DNA from: Incurvaria masculella
Lineage: Eukaryota > Arthropoda > Insecta > Lepidoptera > Incurvariidae
Length of the DNA: 64,000 nt
Assembly: GCA_946894095.1 (NCBI GenBank)
Contig: OX335642.1
Location: 3,483,021-3,547,020 of the forward strand
Direction: 5' to 3'
In this document: positions 51,922 to 61,340 of the stretch, one piece after another
Layout: each line of letters starts with the position of its first letter
How positions within the stretch are numbered: the first letter of the stretch is position 1
Notes under the pieces: generated by a model
What the model saw: the letters and a program-made list of their open reading frames with translations, nothing else
What the model was told of the DNA's origin: nothing
The model's database searches: none
Position numbers and translations under genes: made by a program

Positions 51922-54323
51922 CAATTCAAAATTACTTATTTTTATCATATAATAATCTAGGTTTAAGGCTTAAGCACACATTTCAATATTTAATTATTTT
52001 CCTGCCAAGGTATGTTTCCAAAAATGGGGCAGCGTATGTATATATATGCATTTTAGTCAGCTGACTTTATAGCAAGATTGTAAGACCTGTAAAAAAATAC
52101 ACCGGGTTGATACTTGGGTCCCATTGTCTATAAAGTATGCTTTAATGATTGTTTATACCGCTTCTTGTAGGGAAACATATTTTTACATAATATTTTTTAA
52201 TTATTTACAGATTCTATATCACTCATACGTGTAGGAAATAGTTTTTGGTGATATGGAAAAGTGCAAGTTAGTCTAATTTGTGCAAAAATTCTGCTAAACA
52301 TTCATAGAACACAATGCCCCAAATAAAATCTTTCACATCAAAACATTTCAATGAGGTGTCACAAATTAGTCTATAGCTTCTAAGGTGGCCCGGGTGAAGA
52401 ACTGGATTAATTAAGAACATTGATTTTATAATCAGTAATTAAGAATAACAAATTCTACAAAAAAAACTATTTATTTTAACAAATTGTTAAAAAAAATAAG
52501 TAAGTTTTGTATAGAGGGCCTTAGATAGCCTTAGATAAATAATTTTTTTCATGGATCGACTTAGCTTGCGATTAAGCCCCTTTATATGCTATAGACAAAT
52601 TTTAACTACACCCTGTTTATGGAAAGATGCGAAAAATATAATATGATACATTTTTATGTTTTTACATTATTCGGGTATTACAATCTAAAGTGTGCCTTAT
52701 ACTATTTAAATCATACTTAAAAGTTAAAAAGTTACAAGGCCAGTAAATATTTAAAATGTATTAAATTAGTTTATCGTACCATAGTTTTGAAAATAATTTT
52801 TAGTTTGACTGTCAATTCCTTCAAACATCTAAATTCCTTCAAGCTTCCAATGAAATTGGGTTCAAACGCTATTAATCGATGATGAACCCCAAATGTTGCG
52901 TAGTTTATCTCTTGCTTCAGCAAGATATGTTTAGAGCGAGGTAAGACAACAACATTCATGCCAATATTCATAGACCTCACTCGTGCTTAGCTTAGCCAAA
53001 GTATAGCTTCACATTACATATATTTTATGTCAAAACTGACAGTCGGAAGGCATACTTTGTCTTAGCCAAGTACAAGAAATCTTTATGAATCAGAATGCGT
53101 ACATCATACAAATGTGAAGTGGTTATGACACTTTTGGTTGAGACCACAGCGAGGATACGTTAGATTTTGCGCATTTCTCATGCTATTCTTGAAATATGTT
53201 TTTTTCTATTTCACGCATGATAAAATTATTTCAAAAAGGTAATTTAAATGCAAACCAAATACTTTAACCACGGATTGTTACTATGCATTGTTTTGAAATA
53301 ATATATCTCATGAAATCGTCGCGGAGTGAGAATTACTTACGCCAAATGTAAATTTGTACAATTATGATTTTTATTCTTTAATAAAAGTGGCGCCATCTAG
53401 AGTCCTTTGAACAGACCTAGCGAGTGTACAAAGAATTAATTAGCATTCATTTTAAAATTCATCTTTCAGCGTAGGAAATGTAGAATAATAGTTAGGAACC
53501 AATTCAGAATGTTTTCCTTTCTATAACACTGTCAAGACATTGGTCAGAAATATCACATTCCCTTTCTTGTCTTTTTCTCTCGATCTGAACTTTCTCACTT
53601 GTCCGGGAGTGCGTGTAAACTGTAAAAAAATATCTTGTGGCAGGCTTTATATTCCATTCGGTGAATATCTTGTATAGTCATAAAATATCGTCATAGTTAT
53701 ACATTTATGCGCCAACATAGGTGGACATAACCTACATTTCGTCCACTGTCATGTCACCTAATCATCAGAAAATTCGCCATATCGATGATAGGCGAGGAAA
53801 AACCGACGAATCTTATCTTTCTACCCAAATGGAAGTGTCATTCTCAAACAACTTATATACACCTATGCAAGTCATTACGTACAAAGTAAAGTGAAGTTGG
53901 TGCTAAACTCAGATCAAAAACTGATAAGATGTGCCTCCAGCACGCATTCTATGAGAACCTGGTCGCCAATTTTCGAAATCTACCAAGCCAACTTGAATGT
54001 ACATGCCACACGCAAATATAATCGCAGACGTACTGGAGTAGTGTTGGTGGGAATTGACTTGGCGATGTTTGGACTGTGTGGCATACGACGCGCGGTCCGC
54101 TTCCCATACGATTATATGCACAATTTGTTCATACGGTGAAGGTCTCTTTTCTTCTATGACTAGAATGAAACCTCCACAAAACATCGTTGGCATATGGTAG
54201 TGTAACCAATCTGATAGGCATGATTATCACAACCGGCTGCATAACATAATATGCTCAATGCAGCTGTCAAAACGTTTCCGAAGCAAATATGGCCGCCGGG
54301 CCGTTAAGTCCTGGGGCTGCGGT
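51922..54323. other. Gene-poor AT-rich region
   Basis: No exon, RNA gene or clear element. Short frames at 52771-52980 and 53891-54193 are unrecognised; the latter shares words with 55870-55990 ('CATATG-ACAATTTGT-CATA') and is probably repeat-derived. Confidence 0.35.
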
Positions 54324-54417
54324 CTAGATGCTTATTGTGCTGATGGTGTCTCCCGGGGCCGCCGGACTGACGGCTGGCTGGGCTGAGGAATCCAGCAGGG
54401 GAATGCTGTCGGTCGTC
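54324..54417 (-). CDS. aGPCR last exon (C-terminus, stop TAG)
   Basis: Acceptor TATATCCTTGCAG. Reads TTDSIPLLDSSAQPAVSPAA, then PGDTISTISI and TAG (54326-54324). It is a GC-rich island in AT-rich DNA and in phase with the previous exon, which supports both. Confidence 0.55.
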
Positions 54418-57400
54418 CTGCAAGGATATAATTACCTACTAATTAATCTCGTTACTACTCATCTAAGCTGGGTTACTCTTTGGCTGGTTACATATAGCCT
54501 ATCTAAAACAAATGTGAAGAAGTAAGTGGGTATTATGGTGGGACTTAAGAAAATCTATGTAATAAATTATAATGTATTAATATTTATAATTATTAATGTT
54601 TTAATATATATATTTATTAATTACTTAATTATTTTTTATAATTATGAGATATTTATTAAGGCCATATTAATACACGGTAATACGCAACACAATGTGCTAC
54701 ATGGAGTTAATTGAAAGATAAAAAAATATATGCAATTGACTGCCAAACCATGTTTACAAATTGTTGGCGAACACGAGAACTCGCTTTCTCTTTCCTGCAA
54801 ATTACTCAGGAAAGCGAAAACTAGTTTGTCACAGATGTGAGTGAAACGCTTTCGCCTGACGTCATCAAACATAAAATGTTATTTTTGGGTCATCACACTC
54901 TAATTATAATAATTTGAAAGGGACACACTAGGGTGACTCTTGGCTGTCATTTCATGAGGACGAAAGCTTGGTAACTCACGGGTGAGAATCTCATGAGTAG
55001 ATGAGCTGATCTTTGCTTGCACGGTTTATACAAAGTAACGAGTAGCGAATGCTTAGTAACGAGCAGGTAAGCATCCAGTAACGGTTACATACGGATAGTG
55101 ATTCTATCATCGATTGCGATTCCTCCCATGACTAATAACAATACCACCACGCGCTTCAGCCAGAATCGAAACTTGATAAGATTATAAATGAGGCTGATCC
55201 CGGCGGCACTGCAGTGCCGGGTCAACCAGCGATAGAAGTGGAGCAAGCCCCATACTTCCGTCACGTTGCAAAAATCAGTTTAATATTCTGGTCCTGCAGT
55301 GCAGGATCTTTCAGATATTGAGCTGAAAAGAACAGATACTACACTTTGATCTTAGCTCAGGGAGCCGAGAAGCGATAACGGTCATGGTTTCGTGACTTAT
55401 TTATTTTCTTGACGAAATATATTCTTAGTGCGTTTTGTAAGGCATAGAACACGGCCGCCATCTGTTGACGGCAACTTTACAACTTCAAGGGTTGTATGCG
55501 TCAAAGTAGATGGCGCCATGGTCGTTCGATATACAAAGTTACATACTATAACTGCAATGGCGAGTACATAAAGCATTTGCGAATTTAATATCATAACACG
55601 ATTACAAAAAAAGCTGGAATGTATTAGATAATTGTGAGGATCTGTAAAAAAAATTGCCATTGAAAATTGGCAACTTTTTGCGCTATGCCTCATAATTGTC
55701 TCACAAAAGCTCGGGTTTGTTTATACATTATTTTTTACAGTATACATCACAATACATGTAGCATATTTGGGTGTTATAACAGAAATAGCGACGAAAGACT
55801 GTGGCGCCATGTGCGGTCGCATTCAAAAGTCCAGTAGCACTTCGGAGAGCGATTGCTTTGAAACACTCTCATCGCACGGAGGTGAAGCGGGGGAAGGGGC
55901 ACGCCACATATGCAAATAACCCGACCGTAGGGTGCTACTGGATTTATGTCGTCGATTGCGAGCATATGTACAATTTGTCCATAGGGATGACTGACCGTGT
56001 TCGTGGCAGAGTCGGCTCGGAGGCGAGATCCTCGCAGCAGCTGGCGTCGTCCGGCGCGGACTGTAGCGTCGGCAGCGCCGTGCACATCTGCACCGCGAGG
56101 TACGCGTACTGGTGGCAAAAAAACGATTAATTCAAGAGCGGCTCATAGCCTAATGGCGCGGGGACTTGCCTTGCCTAGCAGAGGTCTGGGTTCAAATTCT
56201 CCCCTCGTTCAAACACCACTTTCTTTCTCTTTCCAAGTTGCATAAGTGCATTTCGTCATAAATTCGAGCCACTCCATGGTTCGGAATCCATGTAAAACTG
56301 TATAGACCTACAGTTTACTAGGTGGTAGGGTTTACGCCCGCCCGGGTTGGTACCATCGAATTGGATGAAAATGTCGAAGCGGCAATGAAAAAATGTCCGT
56401 GTTTTCCATCCAGTTCAGTGTAGCAGTGCTCAGAAAGGGAATTAAGGTCCGGTCATGGCACCTAATTCCTTCGGGAATGTGGTGTATTGGGCTAACATCA
56501 TTTAACCAATTACTGTCTTCATCAAATTTTATTTTGGTATTGGACACTAGATTATAATAGGGCTGAGATAAATAGTTGTACTGAAACGAAAACTATCGAA
56601 CAGTAGTAACTACTTTCTTACGTCACTTTGACTCATTTTGTGTGGTAGACGAAATGTCACTTTTGACACTACCTAGTTAGCGTTACTTTTCGATTTTACT
56701 CGCGATTTAAATTGATATTTGTATGTATTTAATGCATATCGCATTACCGTTTTGAGGTTATAGTAACAACGACATCTTCATTGAAGCATCGTAATGTTTG
56801 GTCAATTAGGATAACTGGATAACAGAATACAAACCATACTGGTGCAAAGCACGAGAAAGATCGTTGGCGTGAGCCAATGATCCGAGTTCTCCAAGGCGAC
56901 GACTCCCATAACCCACACAACGGCGTAGAACGGCTGGATGACGAGACAGAAGTTGAGGTAACTCTTCAGCTCGCTGATCTCCGAGTAGGAGGCTGACTTC
57001 CACGAGAGGTTGTCTATGGACATGTTCATCAGCCCGAACTTTATGCTCTGGAGCTTTAGAAAGTCGTCCGTTATCTGAAACATAAGTTAAGTCGACCCTG
57101 AGTACACACATACGGACTTTAAGAACGGCCCGTTCCCCATACAAATGTAGTTTACTAATAATCTGAAAACACTGTTCCAATTTGCTTGATATTTGGTATC
57201 TAATATTTTACAATAAATATCTGTGTCTGCAAGTTTTTATTTTGCTGAAAAATCTAAAGCCAGCATCAATTTTCTGATGCTTACGGGCCCCCCTTAACGA
57301 TGAAATATATACGCTGGAAGGAGAAATGATTTCCAAGTCCCTTTTACTCTATGGTAGACGTCAATATGACAGCATGAGATCTCGTATTTGACTCTATTTC

Positions 57401-60400
57401 CGGTGTGTAGGTTTTAGAGTAAACATCCGTACCGCGGAGGAGTGAGGTAGAGCTCTCTACCTCCCTCCTCCGTGGCCCGTACCTACTGGAATTATTTTTC
57501 TATTTTTATCATAATTAAGTAAAGGTAAACAATTTCTATTGTTTGAACGCGCCAATCTCCGGACTGGTAGAAGTCAGGATTTAAAAAATATGTTTGCATT
57601 TGATAGCCCATTTCTTGAGGAATTTTAAAATCACGTTACGACTCTTAAGAGCCGAGCAAAAAGAAAATAGTCAGAAAGAACGATAAGCGACAACGAAGCA
57701 TGGGCGGGCGATGAGACGCGATAGTCCGGGCTCCGAGCCGAGCTTTTCGTATTCTTGCGGCTGTGCGGCTCTTGCTATTAGCCAACCTCTAGTATATATC
57801 TCCCTAGACAAGCGATGGTGACAGTGGTCGATCGGTGAGCCCAGGTTGCCGCAGCTAGTCTTCGTCTGCATACTCTCTGTCCAAAGTGTCCGAGCTGACC
57901 ATGTTCTTTAAGTAGCAGGTGCTCTTGCTATTAGCCAACCTCTAGTATTTTCTCACCTCATTAGACGATCGATGGTCGGGACAGTACTCAGTCGGCGAGC
58001 CCAGATTGCCGTAGCTACTCGTACAGTCCTCGTCTGCATACTCTCTGTCCAGAGTGTCCGAGCTGTCCACGTTCTTGCGGCTGTCGCTTTTGCTATTAAC
58101 CAACCTCTAGTAATGTCTTACCTCATTAGACGATCGATGGTCGGGACAGTGCTCGGTCGGCGAGCCCAGGTTTCCGTAGCTACAGTCCTCGTCTGCATAC
58201 TCTCTGTCCAGAGTGTCCGAGCTGTCCGTGTTCTTGCGGCTGTTCCCGGCGCTGTACTCTCGGTAGTCTTGCTCGGTCTCTGCGCCGTCACTCTTGCTGT
58301 AGATCTGCTGGTCGATCAGTTCCTAATGAAGAAGAAACTGCTTTAGATCAATAAATTATATTAAATACGATAAAATTGGTTTGCATGCAACGCTGGGTGT
58401 GGTTAAGACTTGCTATCGTCCACAGGCAGGCGAAAATACACACGCTTTGCTATAAATTGTTAAGACATGGCTAAGACACTTCAAATCTGTCTCTATAGCA
58501 AAGACCTATAGAAATAAAAATTCTATTATGATATAGACATGTTCATCAACGGTATCTAAAATAATATGACATATGTCAAAACGGCTGGCTCACGCGCACC
58601 TAGGTATATTGGTGGTGAGAATCTCGCTACTACGATGCGAGCAGGATGCAGACTAGAGGAGTGGATGCCTGCACAGTGTGCCAGTCCTTGGACTATTAGA
58701 TCATCTGTGGCAGTGAGAGCACTATGAGGATGCTGCCAGGCAGCATGAAGCCTAGAACGGTGCCGTTCTCCATTCACATGCAGCAGGAGACCTTTGTGTT
58801 GTGTTGCCACTGCCATGACAGAACTGAGACGCACCTGTATCTTGGTGGCGAGGATCTCACTCTGCCGCCGGTTGACGCTGCGCAGACCGAGCAGCACCAG
58901 GGCGGTTGTGACGATGATGAGGATAGTGCCGGGCAGCATAAAGCCGAAGAGCATGCCCTTCTCCAGCGACATCCAGCAGTAATGCTTCGTCTCGTACTGC
59001 TCCATGGATAACGCGTAGTTGAACTGAGAAGGAACAAATGGTGGCATTTATATATGTAGCTGTGAATATGGTAAATATAGAAGTATAGACTTTGACAAGT
59101 TTTTAAAGGTACATATAAAATCCTTGCATAATTAAAAAACAATTACACAGCAAGTAAACTAGCATCTTAAGGTGGGCCATCCCGCTCAACTCCCCATACA
59201 AACGGGGAAACAAGATCCGGCCATATTTCTTGTCAGAGATCCCAAATTTTGCTCAAAATAGCTTTATTTGATCTAACTAGCATTGTCAAATTGTGTTTGG
59301 TTTCTAAGTTATCAGGTCCGAAAGTTCGAATTTTTCGCGCGTTTTATACAATAACTTTGGAGGTAGATTACGCAATGATAAAGTAAGAATATCTTAAAAA
59401 GATTAGTGATCTTGTGATAAGACATAGCTTATTTAATCAAGATTTATAATCAATTTGGTTTTTGTTAGATTTTTGACTACAGCGGTCGTGGTTTACTTTT
59501 AGCTATAAGTCGTTTTGTAATTAAAATTTTCGTAAATATTACCAAATCATACACTATGCACATTGTCTTTTTTGTGGACATGTTGCATCTTCCTCATCAC
59601 GGAGCGTGTCTTTTACTTTGAAACAGAGAAGGTCCCAGAGCGCAACAGCACAGTTTTGTACCGTGCCCGCGAATGTGTTAGTCCCGCCGGGTTGGGCCAC
59701 CTTAAGGCATCTACCAGACTTTTATTATCCCTATACAACATTGGTATGACCTCTATGTCGAATAGAATAAGCTCTCAGCGAGTACCGGATCCACTCACCA
59801 GCACCATGATGGCCGGCACGCCGTAAGCGAACAGGTAGTTGTACTTGAGCGGAGGGACGCTGCCGCGCACGCAGTAGTCCGTGACGCTCCAGCAGAGCGC
59901 CAGCAGCCACACGGCGCACACCAGGTGGGCGTAGTGGAGCAGTAGCGCCACCATCTCGCAGCGGCTCGACGTCGAGACACCCTGCGCAGCGGCACGGATC
60001 GTGAAATCGATCTTTGATGTAACCAGTAGTAACGCTTTTCAGTCCATTGCATCAAAGTGAAGAGTGAAGACTCAGCTCGCATATAGCCTACTAGCTGAGG
60101 TACCCGGCTCCGCTCGGGTCAGTGTCTCTTTGGACTGATGTCGGGTTGAATTATTTCCTGGATGTTATATGAGTTCCCCATACAAACTTTCATCCCTTCG
60201 AGTTAGATTTTTGCTATAAAATGTAGCCTATGTCCTTCTCCAAGGTCCAAACTATCGCTAAATTCATCAAAATTGGTTCAGCGGTTTAGGCGTGAAAACA
60301 CAACAGACAGAAAGAGTTGGTAACGCCTTTTGGTCCCTAGTGATAATAATAATAACATTATTTATTGCTTCCATACACATGGTACATGCAAAGGCGGACT

Positions 60401-60794
60401 TATTGCCTAATGTCAATATCTTCCAATCAACCCGATAATGGGACAAAAATATACGATGACCATGAATTCTGAACGGATAGTGTGCTCGAAAATAGCCCAA
60501 AGGTAAATGGGCATTTTGGTCCCTCTATTGTCTATGACTATGGATTCAATGTGGAGGGTGTGCACGACATATTTTAACTTATGGATTTCTATGGACTAGC
60601 CATCAAATCGCTCCAATCCTCACCAATATGGCCTCCATGTAGATGAGGTTGCAGACGCCGAGACAGCAAAGCAGGTTGACATTGACGGGGTACAGTTCGC
60701 TTACAGAACGAAAGTCTTTAGCCGCGTCGCTCCACAGAACCCACACGGCGGTGCCGATCACCAGGATGCAGGCTAGAGCTCTGCTCACGTACAC
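54324..60794 (-). CDS. Adhesion-class (family B2) GPCR: 7TM and C-tail, 5' exons off-window
   Basis: Minus-strand exons: 60794-60624, 59981-59799, 59023-58835, 58322-58122, (58106-57957, optional), 57074-56835, 56108-55996, 54417-54324. Phase is 0 at all joins except the last (2+1), where it also fits. Helices: TM1 ALACILVIGTAVWVLW; TM2 VNLLCCLGVCNLIYMEAIL; TM3 CEMVALLLHYAHLVCAVWLL; TM4 YLFAYGVPAIMVL; loop 2 KHYCWMS; TM5 FGFMLPGTILIIVTTALVLL; TM6 LNFCLVIQPFYAVVWVMGVV; TM7 WLTPTIFLVLCTSM-YAYLAVQM. The TM3 Cys, 'LLHY' and 'YCWMS' are hallmarks of adhesion receptors. Loop 3 is unusually long and polar. The tail ends ...GDTISTISI. The GPS/ectodomain is not in the window, so the subfamily is left open. 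The gene faces cofilin tail to tail, and a U2-like gene sits in its last intron. Confidence 0.75.
54418..55189. other. aGPCR last intron, right of the U2-like gene
   Basis: Very AT-rich (54540-54720), no further exon or element seen. Confidence 0.35.
55190..55376 (-). ncRNA. U2 snRNA-like gene (variant)
   Basis: The minus strand from 55376 reads ATCGCTTCTCGGCTCCCTGA, GCTAAGATCAAAGTGTAGTA, TCTGTT..., about 187 nt, the size of insect U2. The branch-point recognition segment GTGTAGTATCTG is intact; an Sm-type ATTTTTG follows stem II. Compared with canonical insect U2 as I remember it, stems I, IIa (TTTCAG/CTGAAA), IIb (TCCTGC/GCAGGA) and IV (GGCACTGCAGTGCC) carry changes on both strands that keep pairing. 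Known role of U2: base-pairs with the intron branch site in the spliceosome. A random pseudogene would not keep pairs, so this looks like a functional variant or a recent derivative of one. A promoter PSE should lie around 55425-55440, but I cannot verify one. Confidence 0.8.
55996..56108 (-). CDS. aGPCR exon: end of TM7 and C-tail
   Basis: Acceptor TTTTTTTGCCACCAG, donor GTCAGT, GC-rich. Reads YAYLAVQMCTALPTLQSAPD, then DASCCEDLASEPTLPRTR. Its 2-nt overhang matches the 1 nt supplied by the last exon. The Cys pair could be palmitoylated (inference). Confidence 0.55.
56135..56500 (+). repeat. tRNA-derived SINE in an aGPCR intron
   Basis: Plus strand: AAGAGCGGCTCATAGCCTAA (A box), GGGTTCAAATTCTC (B box), body ending GTGTATTGGGCTAACATCAT. 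The last ~30 bases of the family are missing. The SINE starts about 27 bp upstream (transcript sense) of the 56108 acceptor. Confidence 0.7.
56501..56834. other. aGPCR intron after TM7 exon
   Basis: AT-rich, nothing recognised. Confidence 0.35.
56835..57074 (-). CDS. aGPCR exon with end of loop 3, TM6 and TM7
   Basis: Acceptor CTTATGTTTCAG. Reads ITDDFLKLQSIKFGLMNMSI, then ELKSYLNFCLVIQPFYAVVW and WLTPTIFLVLCTSM. The donor GTTTGT after ATG is the weakest splice site of the model; reading on meets a stop after about 11 codons. Confidence 0.7.
57119..57297 (+). mobile_element. MITE-B, internally deleted copy 4
   Basis: TTTAAGAACGGCCCGTTCCC start, TTTTCTGATGCTTACGGGCC end; about half the length of other copies. 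It lies 45 bp from the TM6-TM7 exon acceptor. Confidence 0.6.
57298..57737. other. aGPCR intron with a perfect hairpin
   Basis: 57430-57474 forms a near-perfect hairpin (CGCGGAGGAGTGAGGTAGAG against CTCTACCTCCCTCCTCCGTG). No exon. Confidence 0.4.
57738..57941 (-). pseudogene. Broken loop-3 exon copies C (57941-57800) and D (57788-57738)
   Basis: C begins like B (AGGTTGGCTAATAGCAAGAG after CTAG) and keeps SSDTLDREYADED, but a 2-base deletion then gives an immediate TAG, and the donor GT is lost (GAG followed by ATAT). D keeps only the first ~51 bases. Together with A and B this is a decaying tandem array with unit ~165 bp. Confidence 0.7.
57957..58106 (-). CDS. aGPCR loop-3 exon, copy B (50 codons, optional exon)
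   Basis: Intact duplicate of copy A: acceptor ATTACTAG, donor GTGAGA, phase 0, fully open. Reads RLVNSKSDSRKNVDSSDTLD, then REYADEDCTSSYGNLGSPTE. Against A it lacks 15 codons after SKSD and has two extra (TS) after ADEDC. All differences keep the frame. It can be spliced with A, instead of A, or skipped. Confidence 0.6.
58122..58322 (-). CDS. aGPCR loop-3 exon, copy A (67 codons)
   Basis: Acceptor TTCATTAG, donor GTAAGA, phase 0. Reads ELIDQQIYSKSDGAETEQDY, later SSDTLDREYADEDCSYGNLG and SPTEHCPDHRSSNE. Acidic, Ser/Tyr-rich: a plausible phosphorylation or adaptor segment (inference). Confidence 0.75.
58323..58834. other. aGPCR intron
   Basis: 58700-58830 carries a diverged copy of the adjacent TM5 exon: CAGTGAGAGCACTATGAGGA, TGCTGCCAGGCAGCATGAAG and GCCGTTCTCC correspond to 58912-58965. 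Thus a partial exon duplicate, frame-broken. Confidence 0.5.
58835..59023 (-). CDS. aGPCR exon with extracellular loop 2 and TM5
   Basis: Acceptor TTCCTTCTCAG, donor GTGCGT, 63 codons. Reads FNYALSMEQYETKHYCWMSL, then TM5 and the basic SVNRRQSEILATKIQ that opens loop 3. Confidence 0.82.
59169..59707. mobile_element. MITE-C, uninterrupted copy
   Basis: TTAAGGTGGGCCATCCCGCT start, CGCCGGGTTGGGCCACCTTAA end, about 540 bp. Contains CTTATTTAATCAAG, the empty form of the target used at 32358. Confidence 0.75.
59799..59981 (-). CDS. aGPCR exon with TM3-TM4
   Basis: Acceptor CCGCTGCGCAG, donor GTGAGT, 61 codons, GC-rich. Reads GVSTSSRCEMVALLLHYAHL, then WSVTDYCVRGSVPPLKYNYL. Confidence 0.8.
59982..60623. 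other. aGPCR intron with repeat text
   Basis: 60120-60330 holds 'CCCGGCTCCGCTCGGGTCAG', 'CCCATACAAACTTTCATCCC' and 'AAATTGGTTCAGCGGTTTAG', a widespread moth repeat also present in part near 25200. No exon. Confidence 0.4.
60624..60794 (-). CDS. aGPCR exon with TM1-TM2
   Basis: Acceptor TATGTGCAG, donor GTGAGG, 57 codons. Starts VYVSRALACILVIGTAVWVL, ends LLCCLGVCNLIYMEAIL. Upstream exons are not seen before the LINE at 61341. Confidence 0.75.
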
Positions 60795-61340
60795 CTGCAC
60801 ATACAAACCGCACAAACAAAGGTAATTAAATATACATTCCACGGCGCCGCTTTCCCAGAAGGGTAGGCTGAGATGATGAAGCGTCTACGGAACGATCACA
60901 GCATACTTCTTTCGCTTTCTCTGAAGACATCCATCTTCTTTAGCTCTACCATTAGAAGTGCTAGGTGCCTGACCTATTAATCAATCTGGTCGTGATTCGT
61001 TCTCCTAGCCGGCCCGAGCACGACAGTTACATTATTTATTTATTATGCGATTACCAAATTGTTGTAGACAATACTATCAACATCGATGTGTTCTACATGT
61101 CCTTGCTCTTCACTATAATGTTTTCATTAGTTGACATGGCTCTCTAACTCAGACACTGTGGAACTTTCCAGAACCCCCGGCAGATTTGAATTTTTCTTGA
61201 CAAGCACTACTTTTCTACATAACTCTTCGAAACTCTTCTGGACTAAGAAATATCCTGATGACACGGAAGATTAAAACCTTGCTGAATGTCTGTGTGATTT
61301 CTTGTTCGCTTAACGAATCATATTTTGACATTTCCTATTA
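60795..61340. other. aGPCR upstream intron
   Basis: No further receptor exon seen; short frames unrecognised. Confidence 0.35.

Noticed and set aside
55774..56118. 114-codon minus-strand ORF
   Set aside because: It overlaps the GPCR tail exon in a different frame; the spliced reading fits phase and splice sites better.
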